In this document: positions 7,986 through 16,231 of the stretch, one piece after another
Layout: the number at the start of each line of letters is the position of its first letter
Position numbering within the stretch: the stretch's first letter is position 1
The notes under the pieces: generated by a model
What the model was told of the DNA's origin: nothing
Database searches by the model: none
What the model saw: the letters and a program-made list of their open reading frames with translations, nothing else
Translations under genes and position numbers: made by a program
From: Paraburkholderia guartelaensis
GTDB taxonomy: Bacteria > Pseudomonadota > Gammaproteobacteria > Burkholderiales > Burkholderiaceae
Length of the DNA stretch: 64,000 nt
Direction: 5' to 3'
NCBI RefSeq assembly: GCF_004353905.1
Contig: NZ_SMOD01000022.1
Span: 62,001 to 126,000, forward strand

Positions 7986-8795
7986 ATGCGAATCAGACCA
8001 TTAGTCGGCGTCACTGCCGACCGCACGATGATGGGACCGCACGCGTCACATGTTGCCGGCGAGAAGTACATCGCCGCGGCTGCGGATGGAGCAGGCGCGC
8101 TCGCATTCGTGCTGCCCGCCCTGGGCGAGCGGCAGACCGCGGCCGACATTCTCGAAGCCGTGGACGGACTGCTTTTCACGGGCAGCTATTCGAACGTCGA
8201 GCCGCATCGTTATGGCGGCCCGGCAAGCGAGAGCGGCACGCTGCACGACCCCGCTCGCGACGCCACCACGCTGCCGCTCATGCGCGCCGCGATCGAGGCG
8301 GGCGTGCCGGTTCTCGCCATCTGCCGCGGCTTCCAGGAGATGAACGTGGTGTTCGGCGGCACGCTGCATCAGCAGGTGCACAACGTTGCACGTTACGACG
8401 ACCATCGCGAGAACAAGGACGATCCGCTCGACACGCAATACGGTCCGGCGCACGCGTTGAAGCTCGTGGAAGGCGGTGTGCTGCAACAGCTTGCGGGCGG
8501 CGCGCGCGAAGCACGCGTGAATTCGCTGCACGGTCAGGGCATCGAACGGCTGGGCGCGGGCCTCGTGGCCGAGGCATTCGCACCCGACGGCCTTATCGAA
8601 GCCGTGAGCGTCGCGAACGCACCCGGTTTTGCGCTTGGCGTGCAGTGGCACCCCGAATGGAAGTACGCCGACGACGCGCTTTCCACCGCCATCTTCCGCA
8701 CGTTCGGCGAAGCTTGCCGCAACCACATGCTGGCCCGAATACCGGGCGGGGCCGGACACGACGTGGCGCATGCGCCGCGCGCCGCCCACGCCTGA
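7986..8795 (+). CDS. puuD: Gamma-glutamyl-GABA hydrolase (PuuD)
   Basis: A 269-residue class I glutamine-amidotransferase-like hydrolase (peptidase C26). It frees GABA from gamma-glutamyl-GABA, the last step of the Puu route. The catalytic triad is visible: Cys113 in ICRGFQ, with His222 and Glu224 in WHPEW. The N-terminus RPLVGVTADR is typical, and the length fits. The ribosome site before 7986 is poor and a small direct repeat overlaps the start codon, so the exact start is less sure than the gene. It is the first gene of the plus-strand polyamine operon, 31 bases upstream of puuA. Confidence 0.92.
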   Translation: MRIRPLVGVTADRTMMGPHASHVAGEKYIAAAADGAGALAFVLPALGERQTAADILEAVDGLLFTGSYSNVEPHRYGGPASESGTLHDPARDATTLPLMRAAIEAGVPVLAICRGFQEMNVVFGGTLHQQVHNVARYDDHRENKDDPLDTQYGPAHALKLVEGGVLQQLAGGAREARVNSLHGQGIERLGAGLVAEAFAPDGLIEAVSVANAPGFALGVQWHPEWKYADDALSTAIFRTFGEACRNHMLARIPGGAGHDVAHAPRAAHA

Positions 8796-8826
8796 TGCCG
8801 GCCCATACAGAACAGAGAGAAAGATC

Positions 8827-10161
8827 ATGCATGAAATCGACGAATTCCTGAAAAAGCATCACATCACCGAAATCGAAGCCATCATCCCCGACATGGCGGG
8901 CATTGCGCGCGGCAAGATCATCCCGCGCAGCAAGTTCGAATCGGGTGAATCCATGCGCTTGCCGCAAGCCGTGATGATCCAGACCGTGACGGGCGATTAC
9001 CCCGAAGACGGCAGCCTCACCGGCGTCACCGACCCCGACATGGTGTGCGTGCCCGACCCGTCCACGATTCGCATCATTCCGTGGGCCGTCGATCCCACCG
9101 CACAGGTGATCCACGACTGCGTGCATTTCGATGGCTCGCCCGTCGAAATCTCGCCGCGCCGCGTGCTGCGCCGCGTGCTCGAACTCTACGAAGCAAAGGG
9201 CTGGAAGCCCGTCATTGCGCCGGAGCTCGAGTTTTATCTCGTCGACATGAACAAGGATCCGGACATTCCGCTCACGCCGCCGATCGGCCGTACGGGCCGT
9301 CCGGAAACGGGCCGCCAGGCGTACTCGATCGAAGCGGTGAACGAGTTTGATCCGCTGTTCGAAGACATCTACGAGTACTGCGATATTCAGGACCTCGAAG
9401 TCGATACGCTGATTCACGAAGTGGGCGCGGCGCAGATGGAGATCAACTTCCTGCACGGCGATCCGCTCAATCTCGCCGACCGCGTGTTTCTCTTCAAGCG
9501 CACGGTGCGCGAGGCGGCGCTGCGCCACCACATGTACGCCACCTTCATGGCGAAGCCCATGGAGAACGAGCCGGGCTCGGCCATGCACATCCATCAGAGC
9601 CTCGTCTCGGCGGAAAGTGGCCAGAACCTCTTCACGGGCTCGGACGGCAAGCCGACGGACATGTTCTACGCGTATATCGCGGGACAGCAGAAGTACACGC
9701 CCGCGCTGATGCCGATCTTCGCGCCGTATATCAACTCGTATCGTCGCCTTTCGCGCTTCATGGCAGCGCCGATCAACGTGGCATGGGGCTATGACAACCG
9801 CACGGTGGGCTTCCGCGTGCCGTACTCGTCGCCGGCCGCGCGCCGTGTGGAAAACCGCATTCCTGGCGTGGACACCAATCCGTACCTCGCGATCGCCGCG
9901 ACGCTCGCCGCCGGCTACCTCGGCATGACGCAGCACCTCAAGCCCACGGAACCGCTCGTGAGTGACGGCTATTCGCTGCCCTACCAGTTGCCCCGCAACC
10001 TGGAAGAAGGCCTCACGTTGATGAGCGCAAGCGAACCGCTCATGGGCATCCTCGGCGAGAAGTTCGTGCGCGCCTACCTCGCGCTCAAAGAAACCGAATA
10101 CGAAGCCTATTTCCGCGTGATCAGTTCGTGGGAACGCAAGCACCTGCTGCTGCACGTGTAA
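8827..10161 (+). CDS. puuA: Gamma-glutamylputrescine synthetase (glutamine synthetase family, PuuA)
   Basis: A 444-residue cytoplasmic ligase that joins glutamate to putrescine using ATP, the entry step of the Puu pathway. Glutamine-synthetase signatures are present: APELEFYL (residues about 132-139), the metal and substrate segment GAAQMEINFLHGDP, and the ATP/catalytic segment PGSAMHIHQSL. The N-terminus is the short PuuA/GlnA3-like form rather than that of true GlnA. I chose the ATG at 8827 because an AGAGAAAGA ribosome site precedes it and the family N-terminus (HEIDEFLKKH) begins there; the frame is open further up only as a shadow of puuD. Several GS-like enzymes act on other amines, so the substrate rests on context. 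Confidence 0.9.
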   Translation: MHEIDEFLKKHHITEIEAIIPDMAGIARGKIIPRSKFESGESMRLPQAVMIQTVTGDYPEDGSLTGVTDPDMVCVPDPSTIRIIPWAVDPTAQVIHDCVHFDGSPVEISPRRVLRRVLELYEAKGWKPVIAPELEFYLVDMNKDPDIPLTPPIGRTGRPETGRQAYSIEAVNEFDPLFEDIYEYCDIQDLEVDTLIHEVGAAQMEINFLHGDPLNLADRVFLFKRTVREAALRHHMYATFMAKPMENEPGSAMHIHQSLVSAESGQNLFTGSDGKPTDMFYAYIAGQQKYTPALMPIFAPYINSYRRLSRFMAAPINVAWGYDNRTVGFRVPYSSPAARRVENRIPGVDTNPYLAIAATLAAGYLGMTQHLKPTEPLVSDGYSLPYQLPRNLEEGLTLMSASEPLMGILGEKFVRAYLALKETEYEAYFRVISSWERKHLLLHV

Positions 10162-10179
10162 ACGAAAGGAGATACAGCA

Positions 10180-11622
10180 ATGAGCTATCGAATCGACGCC
10201 CCCGCCAGCGCGCTGCAGGAAGTGCCGACGACGCTACGCGCGCAATCCAGCCGAACGACGCGCTCGACGAGCGAGTACCGCGCGCTCGACGCCGCGCATC
10301 ACATTCACCCGTTTTCGGACATGGGCTCGCTCAACAAGACGGGCAGCCGCGTGATCGTGAAGGCGAAAGGCGTGTACCTGTGGGACTCGGAAGGCAACCA
10401 GATCATCGACGGCATGGCCGGGCTCTGGTGCGTGAACGTGGGCTACGGCCGCAAGGAACTGGCCGACGCCGCCTACGAGCAAATGCTGGAACTGCCCTTC
10501 TACAACACGTTCTTCAAGACCACGCACCCGCCGGTCATCGAATTGTCGGCGCTGCTCGCGCAGCTTTCGCCCGAGCCGTTCAACCACTTCTTCTATTGCA
10601 ACAGCGGCTCCGAAGGCAACGACACGGTGCTACGCATCGTGCATCAGTACTGGCTCACGCAAGGCAAGCCCTCGAAGAAGGTCGTCATCTCGCGCCGCAA
10701 TGCGTATCACGGGTCGACCATCGCGGGCGGCACGCTGGGCGGCATGGGCTACATGCACGAGCAGATGCCCTCGAAGGTCGAGAACATCGTGCACATCGAC
10801 CAGCCGTACTTCTATGGCGAAGCGCAAGGCAACATGTCACCCGAAGAATTCGGCCTCGCACGTGCACAACAGCTCGAAGCGAAGATTCTCGAAGTGGGCG
10901 CCGAGAACGTGGCCGCCTTTATCGGCGAGCCGTTCCAGGGCGCGGGCGGCGTGATCTTCCCGCCCTCGACCTACTGGCCGGAAATCCAGCGCATTTGCCG
11001 CAAGTACGACATCCTGCTCTGCGCCGACGAAGTGATCGGTGGCTTTGGCCGCACCGGCGAATGGTTCGCGCATCAGCACTTCGGCTTCGAGCCCGACCTC
11101 ATCACGATGGCCAAGGGCCTCACGAGCGGCTATGTGCCGATGGGCGCGGTGGGCATTCACGATCGCATTGCGAAGGCGCTCATCGAGAACGGCGAGTTCA
11201 ATCATGGCCTCACGTACTCGGGGCATCCGGTCGCCGCCGCCGTGGCCGTGGCAAACCTCAAGCTGCTGCGCGACGAAGGCATCGTCACGCGCGTGAAGAA
11301 CGATACCGGCCCGTACTTCCAGCAACGCCTGCGCGAGACGTTCGCCAATCATCCGATCATCGGCGACATCTCGGGCGCGGGTCTCGTAGCGGGCCTGCAG
11401 CTCGCGGAAGATCCGAAGACGCGCAAGCGCTTCGCGAATGGCGGCGACGTGGGCACGCTCTGCCGCGACTTCTGCTTCAACGGCAACCTCATCATGCGTG
11501 CCACGGGCGACCGCATGCTGCTCTCGCCGCCGCTCGTCGTCACGCGCGGCGAGATCGATGAAATCGTGTCGAAGGCGAAGAAGGCCATCGACGCAACCGC
11601 GCAACAACTGGGTCTTTCTTAA
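10180..11622 (+). CDS. spuC: Class III aminotransferase, putrescine-pyruvate type (SpuC-like)
   Basis: A 480-residue PLP-dependent omega-aminotransferase. The PLP lysine is Lys312 in MAKGLTSGYVP, and the cofactor-binding Asp is Asp283 in LCADEVIGGFGRTG. Members beside puuA and pot genes in pseudomonads and Burkholderia transfer the amino group of putrescine, cadaverine or related diamines to pyruvate, giving aminobutyraldehyde. This provides a second route beside gamma-glutamylation. The gene is 18 bases behind puuA, with an AAAGGAG ribosome site, so it is in the same operon. The specificity call (putrescine rather than beta-alanine or taurine) is from context and overall resemblance. Confidence 0.83.
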   Translation: MSYRIDAPASALQEVPTTLRAQSSRTTRSTSEYRALDAAHHIHPFSDMGSLNKTGSRVIVKAKGVYLWDSEGNQIIDGMAGLWCVNVGYGRKELADAAYEQMLELPFYNTFFKTTHPPVIELSALLAQLSPEPFNHFFYCNSGSEGNDTVLRIVHQYWLTQGKPSKKVVISRRNAYHGSTIAGGTLGGMGYMHEQMPSKVENIVHIDQPYFYGEAQGNMSPEEFGLARAQQLEAKILEVGAENVAAFIGEPFQGAGGVIFPPSTYWPEIQRICRKYDILLCADEVIGGFGRTGEWFAHQHFGFEPDLITMAKGLTSGYVPMGAVGIHDRIAKALIENGEFNHGLTYSGHPVAAAVAVANLKLLRDEGIVTRVKNDTGPYFQQRLRETFANHPIIGDISGAGLVAGLQLAEDPKTRKRFANGGDVGTLCRDFCFNGNLIMRATGDRMLLSPPLVVTRGEIDEIVSKAKKAIDATAQQLGLS

Positions 11623-11697
11623 CGCGACTTGTCCACGGCGGGCGGCGCAACGGGGTGCTGGGCCTCCCGCCGATCTTCATCTTCAGGGGAAAGCAAC

Positions 11698-12819
11698 ATG
11701 AGTGTTAGTCATCTTCGTCATGCGGTCGCGATCGCGGCCCTCGCAGCGTGTGCAGGCCTCACGGCCATTCCCAGCGCGCCAGCGCACGCGGCAGACGGCG
11801 ATTTGAACGTCTACAACTGGTCCGACTACATTGCGAAAGACACGATCCCGAACTTCGAAAAGGAAGCGGGCATCAAGGTCAAATACGATAACTACGACAG
11901 CGACGACACGCTCCAGGCCAAGCTGCTGGCCGGCAGCTCGGGCTACGACATCGTCGTGCCCACCTCGAACTACATGGCCAAGCAGATTCAGGCCGGCGTC
12001 TACCAGAAGCTCGACAAGTCGAAGATCCCCAACCTCGCGAACCTCGATCCCGTGCTCATGCACATGATCGCCGACGCCGACCCGGGCAATCAGTACGGTG
12101 TGCCCTGGGCGTTCGGCACGGACGGCATCGGCTATAACAAGCAGGCCGTCGAAAAGGCGCTCGGGCCGAACGCCCCGGTCGATAGCTGGGCGCTCGTGTT
12201 CGATCCGCAAAATCTCTCGAAGCTCAAGGGCTGCGGCGTATCGTTCCTCGACCAGGCCGTGGACGTGTTCGCCGCGACGCTGCAATACATGCATAAGGAC
12301 CCCAACAGCACGAACCCCGCGGACTATCAGGCCGCATTCGAAGTGCTGAAGAAAGTCCGCCCGTATATCACCCAGTTCAATTCGTCGGGCTATATCAACG
12401 ACCTCGTGAACAACGATATCTGCGTTGCCGTGGCATGGTCGGGCGACGTCGGCATCGCGCACCGCCGCGCCGAAGAAGCCAAGCGCTCGTATGACGTCAA
12501 ATTCTCGAACGTGAAGGAAGGCGGCCTGCTGTGGTTCGACGTGATGGTCGTGCCGAAGGATGCACCGCACCCCGAAAACGCGATGAAGTGGATCAACTAC
12601 ATCTCGGATCCGAAGGTCAACGCGCAGATCACCAACGAAGTGTTCTACCCGACGGCGAACAAGGCCGCACGCCAGTTCGTCACGCCGGCAGTCGCGCAGG
12701 ACCCGACGGTGTACCCGTCGGAGGACGTCCTCAAGAAGATGACGCTGATGAAGCCGATGCCGGCTGACATCCTGCGCCTCGAAAACCGTCTGTGGGCCCA
12801 GTTGAAGACTGGCCACTGA
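11698..12819 (+). CDS. potF: Polyamine ABC transporter periplasmic binding protein (PotF/SpuD type)
   Basis: A 373-residue periplasmic solute-binding protein with a classical signal peptide (cleavage likely after APAHA, residue 31). The mature start DLNVYNWSDYIA is the hallmark of the PotD/PotF family, whose members bind putrescine or spermidine. The ATG at 11698 follows GGGGAAAGCA. A GC-rich hairpin at 12860-12890 separates it from the ATPase gene, a common device to keep binding-protein mRNA abundant relative to the membrane components. The operon position after puuDA-spuC supports a putrescine-type ligand; discrimination between putrescine and spermidine is not possible by eye. Confidence 0.93.
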   Translation: MSVSHLRHAVAIAALAACAGLTAIPSAPAHAADGDLNVYNWSDYIAKDTIPNFEKEAGIKVKYDNYDSDDTLQAKLLAGSSGYDIVVPTSNYMAKQIQAGVYQKLDKSKIPNLANLDPVLMHMIADADPGNQYGVPWAFGTDGIGYNKQAVEKALGPNAPVDSWALVFDPQNLSKLKGCGVSFLDQAVDVFAATLQYMHKDPNSTNPADYQAAFEVLKKVRPYITQFNSSGYINDLVNNDICVAVAWSGDVGIAHRRAEEAKRSYDVKFSNVKEGGLLWFDVMVVPKDAPHPENAMKWINYISDPKVNAQITNEVFYPTANKAARQFVTPAVAQDPTVYPSEDVLKKMTLMKPMPADILRLENRLWAQLKTGH

Positions 12820-12859
12820 CACGCTGATTCCCCCCTGAAGGAAACAAGAAGGAGACAAC

Positions 12860-12890
12860 GCGGAAGAGGGATCGCTCGACCCCTCTCCGC
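12860..12890 (+). other. Intercistronic hairpin between potF and potG
   Basis: GCGGAAGAGGG (12860-12870) can pair with CCCTCTCCGC (12881-12890) with one bulge, around a loop of about nine bases. No T-run follows. Its place just after a binding-protein gene and before the ATPase gene suggests 3' protection of the potF message or partial termination. Structure is seen; role is inferred. Confidence 0.45.
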
Positions 12891-13069
12891 CTGAAGTACG
12901 CAATTCCGAAGTCAGGCCGCGCAGCGCCGCCCCCCTTTTTTGACGACGCGCGCGAGCCTTTCCCGAGCTCCGTTCGCAGTACTAATCGCGAGACGCGTCA
13001 GCGCCCCGTGCGGGCCGACTCGCGCCTGAAAAACGTGTACTGCGATCAGAAAGGAACCAAGGTCAGATC

Positions 13070-14221
13070 ATGAATTCGACGTCTAAAGTCAACGCCCCAG
13101 AAGCTCTGCGCGCCAACGCGACCCCGGCAAAGAACGACGCATTCGTGCGTATCGAAAACGTCGTCAAGAAGTTCGGCGACAGCACCGCCGTGGACAACGT
13201 GAGCCTGAACATCGCCAAGAACGAGCTGTTTGCGCTGCTCGGCAGTTCGGGCTGCGGCAAGTCCACCCTGCTGCGCATGCTCGCCGGTCTCGAAACGGCC
13301 ACGTCGGGCCGCATCTTCGTCGATGGCGAAGACCTCGCTTCGCTGCCGCCGTACCGCCGCCCCGTCAACATGATGTTCCAGTCGTATGCGCTCTTCCCGC
13401 ACATGAGCGTGGAGTCGAACGTCGCCTTCGGCCTCAAGCAGGAAGGCGTGCCGAAGAACGAAATTCGCGAGCGCGTGGCCGACGCGCTCAACCTCGTGCA
13501 GATGGGCCGCTACGCCAAGCGCAAACCCCATCAGCTTTCGGGCGGCCAGCAGCAACGCGTGGCGCTTGCGCGCTCGCTCGTGAAGCGCCCCAAGCTCCTG
13601 CTGCTCGACGAACCGATGTCGGCGCTCGACAAAAAGATCCGCCAGAAGACCCAGCTCGAACTCGTGAACATCATCGAGAAAGTCGATGTCACCTGTGTGA
13701 TGGTCACGCACGATCAGGAAGAGGCGATGACCATGGCCAACCGCCTCGCCGTGATGAGCGAAGGCCGCATCGTTCAGATCGGCTCGCCCGGCGAAGTCTA
13801 CGAATTCCCCAACAGCCGCTTCTCGGCCGAGTTCATCGGCTCGACCAACCTGTTCGAAGGCAAGGTCGTAGAGGACGAGCCCGATCACATCTTCGTGGAA
13901 AGCGAAGACCTCGAAACGCGCATGTACGTGAGCCACGGCGTGACCGGCCCGCTCGGCATGCCCGTGGGTATCTCTGTGCGGCCGGAGCGCGTGCGCGTAA
14001 CGCGCGAAAAGCCCGGCACGCCGCACAACTGGGCGCGCGGGGTGGTCACGGATGTCGCCTACATGGGCAGCTATTCGCTTTTTCACGTGCGTCTGCCGGG
14101 CGGCAAGGTGGTCGTCTCGAACCTCTCCAGCTCGCACCTCATGAACGATGGCGCGCCCGCCTGGAACGACGATGTCTACGTGTCCTGGTCGCCGGCCAGC
14201 GGCGTCGTGCTCACGCAGTAA
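13070..14221 (+). CDS. potG: Polyamine ABC transporter ATP-binding protein (PotG type)
   Basis: A 383-residue cytoplasmic ATPase that energises polyamine uptake. Walker A is GSSGCGKST (residues 58-66), the ABC signature LSGGQ is at 156-160, and Walker B LLLLDE is at 176-181, followed by the switch histidine in MVTHDQEEA. A C-terminal TOBE-type extension (about 290-380) is typical of the PotA/PotG group. It begins 250 bases after potF, with an AAGG ribosome site, and is followed 13 bases later by the permease potH. Nothing is missing, so the transporter should be functional. Confidence 0.93.
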   Translation: MNSTSKVNAPEALRANATPAKNDAFVRIENVVKKFGDSTAVDNVSLNIAKNELFALLGSSGCGKSTLLRMLAGLETATSGRIFVDGEDLASLPPYRRPVNMMFQSYALFPHMSVESNVAFGLKQEGVPKNEIRERVADALNLVQMGRYAKRKPHQLSGGQQQRVALARSLVKRPKLLLLDEPMSALDKKIRQKTQLELVNIIEKVDVTCVMVTHDQEEAMTMANRLAVMSEGRIVQIGSPGEVYEFPNSRFSAEFIGSTNLFEGKVVEDEPDHIFVESEDLETRMYVSHGVTGPLGMPVGISVRPERVRVTREKPGTPHNWARGVVTDVAYMGSYSLFHVRLPGGKVVVSNLSSSHLMNDGAPAWNDDVYVSWSPASGVVLTQ

Positions 14222-14234
14222 GGAGGCCTCAATC

Positions 14235-15206
14235 ATGAGTACCACTATTCCTACCACGCCCGGCTCCGGCCGCGCAGCCGCAGACGCTCGCCGGGGCGCG
14301 CTCGCGCGCTTCTTCTCGCGCTTCGTGCCTTCGGGCCGCACCGCCGTGATCGGCGTGCCGTTCATCTGGCTCACGCTGTTCTTCGCGCTGCCGTTCGTGC
14401 TCGTGCTGAAGATCAGCTTCGCCGATCAGGTGATGGCCGTACCGCCCTACTCGAATCTCGTCGAGATGAAGGACGGCATGGTGCACTTCGCGCTGCAACT
14501 GGGCCACTACGCGTTCCTGCTGCAGGACAGCCTGTACATCGCCACGTACATCAGCTCGCTGAAGATGGCGGCAGTCTCGACGATCTTCTGCCTCTTGATC
14601 GGCTACCCGATCGCCTACTACATCGCGCGCTCGAACCCGGCCACACGCAACCTGCTCATGATGGCCGTGATGCTGCCGTTCTGGACTTCGTTCCTGATCC
14701 GCGTGTACGCGTGGATCGGCATTCTCAAGGACGACGGCCTGCTCAACCACGCGCTCATGGCCATCGGCCTGATCCACTCGCCGCTGCGTCTCTATCACAG
14801 CGACGCGGGCGTCTACATCGGCATGGTCTATTCGTACCTGCCCTTCATGGTGATGCCGCTCTACGCGCACCTCGTGAAGATGGACCTCACGCTGCTCGAA
14901 GCCGCCTACGACCTGGGCGCGAAGCCCTGGGTGGCCTTCACACGGATCACGCTGCCGCTCTCGAAGAACGGAATCATCGCGGGCAGCCTGCTCGTGTTCA
15001 TTCCCGCCGTGGGCGAGTACGTGATTCCCGAACTGCTCGGCGGCGCCGACACGCTCATGATCGGCCGCGTGATGTGGGACGAGTTCTTCAACAACATGGA
15101 CTGGCCGATGGCCTCCGCCGTCACCGTCGCGATGGTGCTGCTGCTGCTCGTGCCGATGGCTCTCTTCCAGCACAACCAGGTCAAGGAACTGGAGGACCGC
15201 AAATGA
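14235..15206 (+). CDS. potH: Polyamine ABC transporter permease (PotH type)
   Basis: A 323-residue inner-membrane permease with about six spans and the conserved EAA loop (LEAAYDLGAKPWVAFTRITLP, near residues 220-240). A long, charged N-terminal segment precedes the first span (VIGVPFIWLTLFFALPFVLVL), as usual for PotB/PotH. I chose the ATG at 14235 because a strong GGAGG lies 8 bases upstream and the family start is near there. The open frame reaching back to 14148 only overlaps potG. Its stop overlaps the start of potI by four bases, so the permeases are coupled. Confidence 0.92.
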   Translation: MSTTIPTTPGSGRAAADARRGALARFFSRFVPSGRTAVIGVPFIWLTLFFALPFVLVLKISFADQVMAVPPYSNLVEMKDGMVHFALQLGHYAFLLQDSLYIATYISSLKMAAVSTIFCLLIGYPIAYYIARSNPATRNLLMMAVMLPFWTSFLIRVYAWIGILKDDGLLNHALMAIGLIHSPLRLYHSDAGVYIGMVYSYLPFMVMPLYAHLVKMDLTLLEAAYDLGAKPWVAFTRITLPLSKNGIIAGSLLVFIPAVGEYVIPELLGGADTLMIGRVMWDEFFNNMDWPMASAVTVAMVLLLLVPMALFQHNQVKELEDRK

Positions 15207-16117
15207 TCAAGCCCAATCGCGCACTCTCTGCAGGGGTGCTCACGCTCGGCATGCTGTTCCTGTATATCCCGATCGTCAGCCTCGTCGTGTATTCGTTCAA
15301 TGAGTCCAAGCTCGTCACCGTCTGGTCGGGCTTCTCACTGAAGTGGTACGCCGCCCTGCTGCAGGACGACGAACTGCTCAGCGCCGCGTGGCTGTCGCTG
15401 AAAATCGGTCTGATGACGGCGTTCGCCTCTGTCGCGATCGGCACATGGGCCGGCTACGTGCTCGCCCGCATGGGCCGCTTCAGGGGCTTCGCGTTCTTCG
15501 CGGGCATGATCAACGCGCCGCTCGTGATTCCCGAGGTCATTCAAGGCATCTCGCTGCTGCTCCTCTTCGTCGCAATGGAGCAGTTCCTCGGCTGGCCAAA
15601 GGGCCGTGGCGTACTGACCATGTGGATCGGCCACGTGATGCTGTGCGTGTCGTATGTCGCGATCATCGTGCAGTCGCGTGTGAAGGAGATGAACAAGTCG
15701 CTCGAGGAGGCCGCGCTCGATCTCGGCGCCACGCCGCTCAAGGTGTTCTTCGTCATCACCCTGCCGCTCATCTCGCAGGCCCTGCTCTCGGGCTGGCTCC
15801 TCTCGTTCACGCTTTCGATCGACGACCTCGTGCTGTCCGCGTTCCTTTCCGGACCGGGCTCGACCACGCTGCCGCTCGTCGTGTTCTCGCGCGTACGTCT
15901 CGGCCTGAACCCTGAGATGAACGCGCTCGCCACGCTCTTCATCAGCGCGGTGACGATCGGCGTGATCGCCGTGAACCAGCTGATGAGCGCACGCGAGAAG
16001 AAGCGCATGCGCGACATGCAACTCGCCTTCGTCCAGCCCGATGCCGCCGAGGCCATCACGCCAGCCGCCGCCCCTGCCGGCGCGGTGGGTGCGCCGATCG
16101 GACGGCGCGCGGCGTGA
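15203..16117 (+). CDS. potI: Polyamine ABC transporter permease (PotI type)
   Basis: A 304-residue inner-membrane permease and partner of PotH. It starts at the ATG inside the ATGA overlap (15203-15206), giving the family-typical N-terminus with an early span (LTLGMLFLYIPIVSLVVYSF). The EAA loop reads LEEAALDLGATPLKVFFVITLP. The C-terminus has a charged tail and an Ala/Pro-rich end (AAEAITPAAAPAG), slightly longer than usual and of no evident function. It completes the PotFGHI importer; a porin-like gene follows after 114 bases. Confidence 0.92.
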   Translation: MIKPNRALSAGVLTLGMLFLYIPIVSLVVYSFNESKLVTVWSGFSLKWYAALLQDDELLSAAWLSLKIGLMTAFASVAIGTWAGYVLARMGRFRGFAFFAGMINAPLVIPEVIQGISLLLLFVAMEQFLGWPKGRGVLTMWIGHVMLCVSYVAIIVQSRVKEMNKSLEEAALDLGATPLKVFFVITLPLISQALLSGWLLSFTLSIDDLVLSAFLSGPGSTTLPLVVFSRVRLGLNPEMNALATLFISAVTIGVIAVNQLMSAREKKRMRDMQLAFVQPDAAEAITPAAAPAGAVGAPIGRRAA

Positions 16118-16231
16118 CGAGCAATCCATAAGAAGCCATGTGCGACCCGTGCGGGTGGCGGCGCGCGCCGCCCGCCGCGCCCCAACCACACGCCGAAGTA
16201 TCTGCAATAACGACCAACAAGGAGAATTCCA

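Noticed and set aside
8593..10155. A 520-codon minus-strand frame opposite puuA
   Set aside because: His/Arg-rich shadow of a well-supported glutamine-synthetase-family gene.
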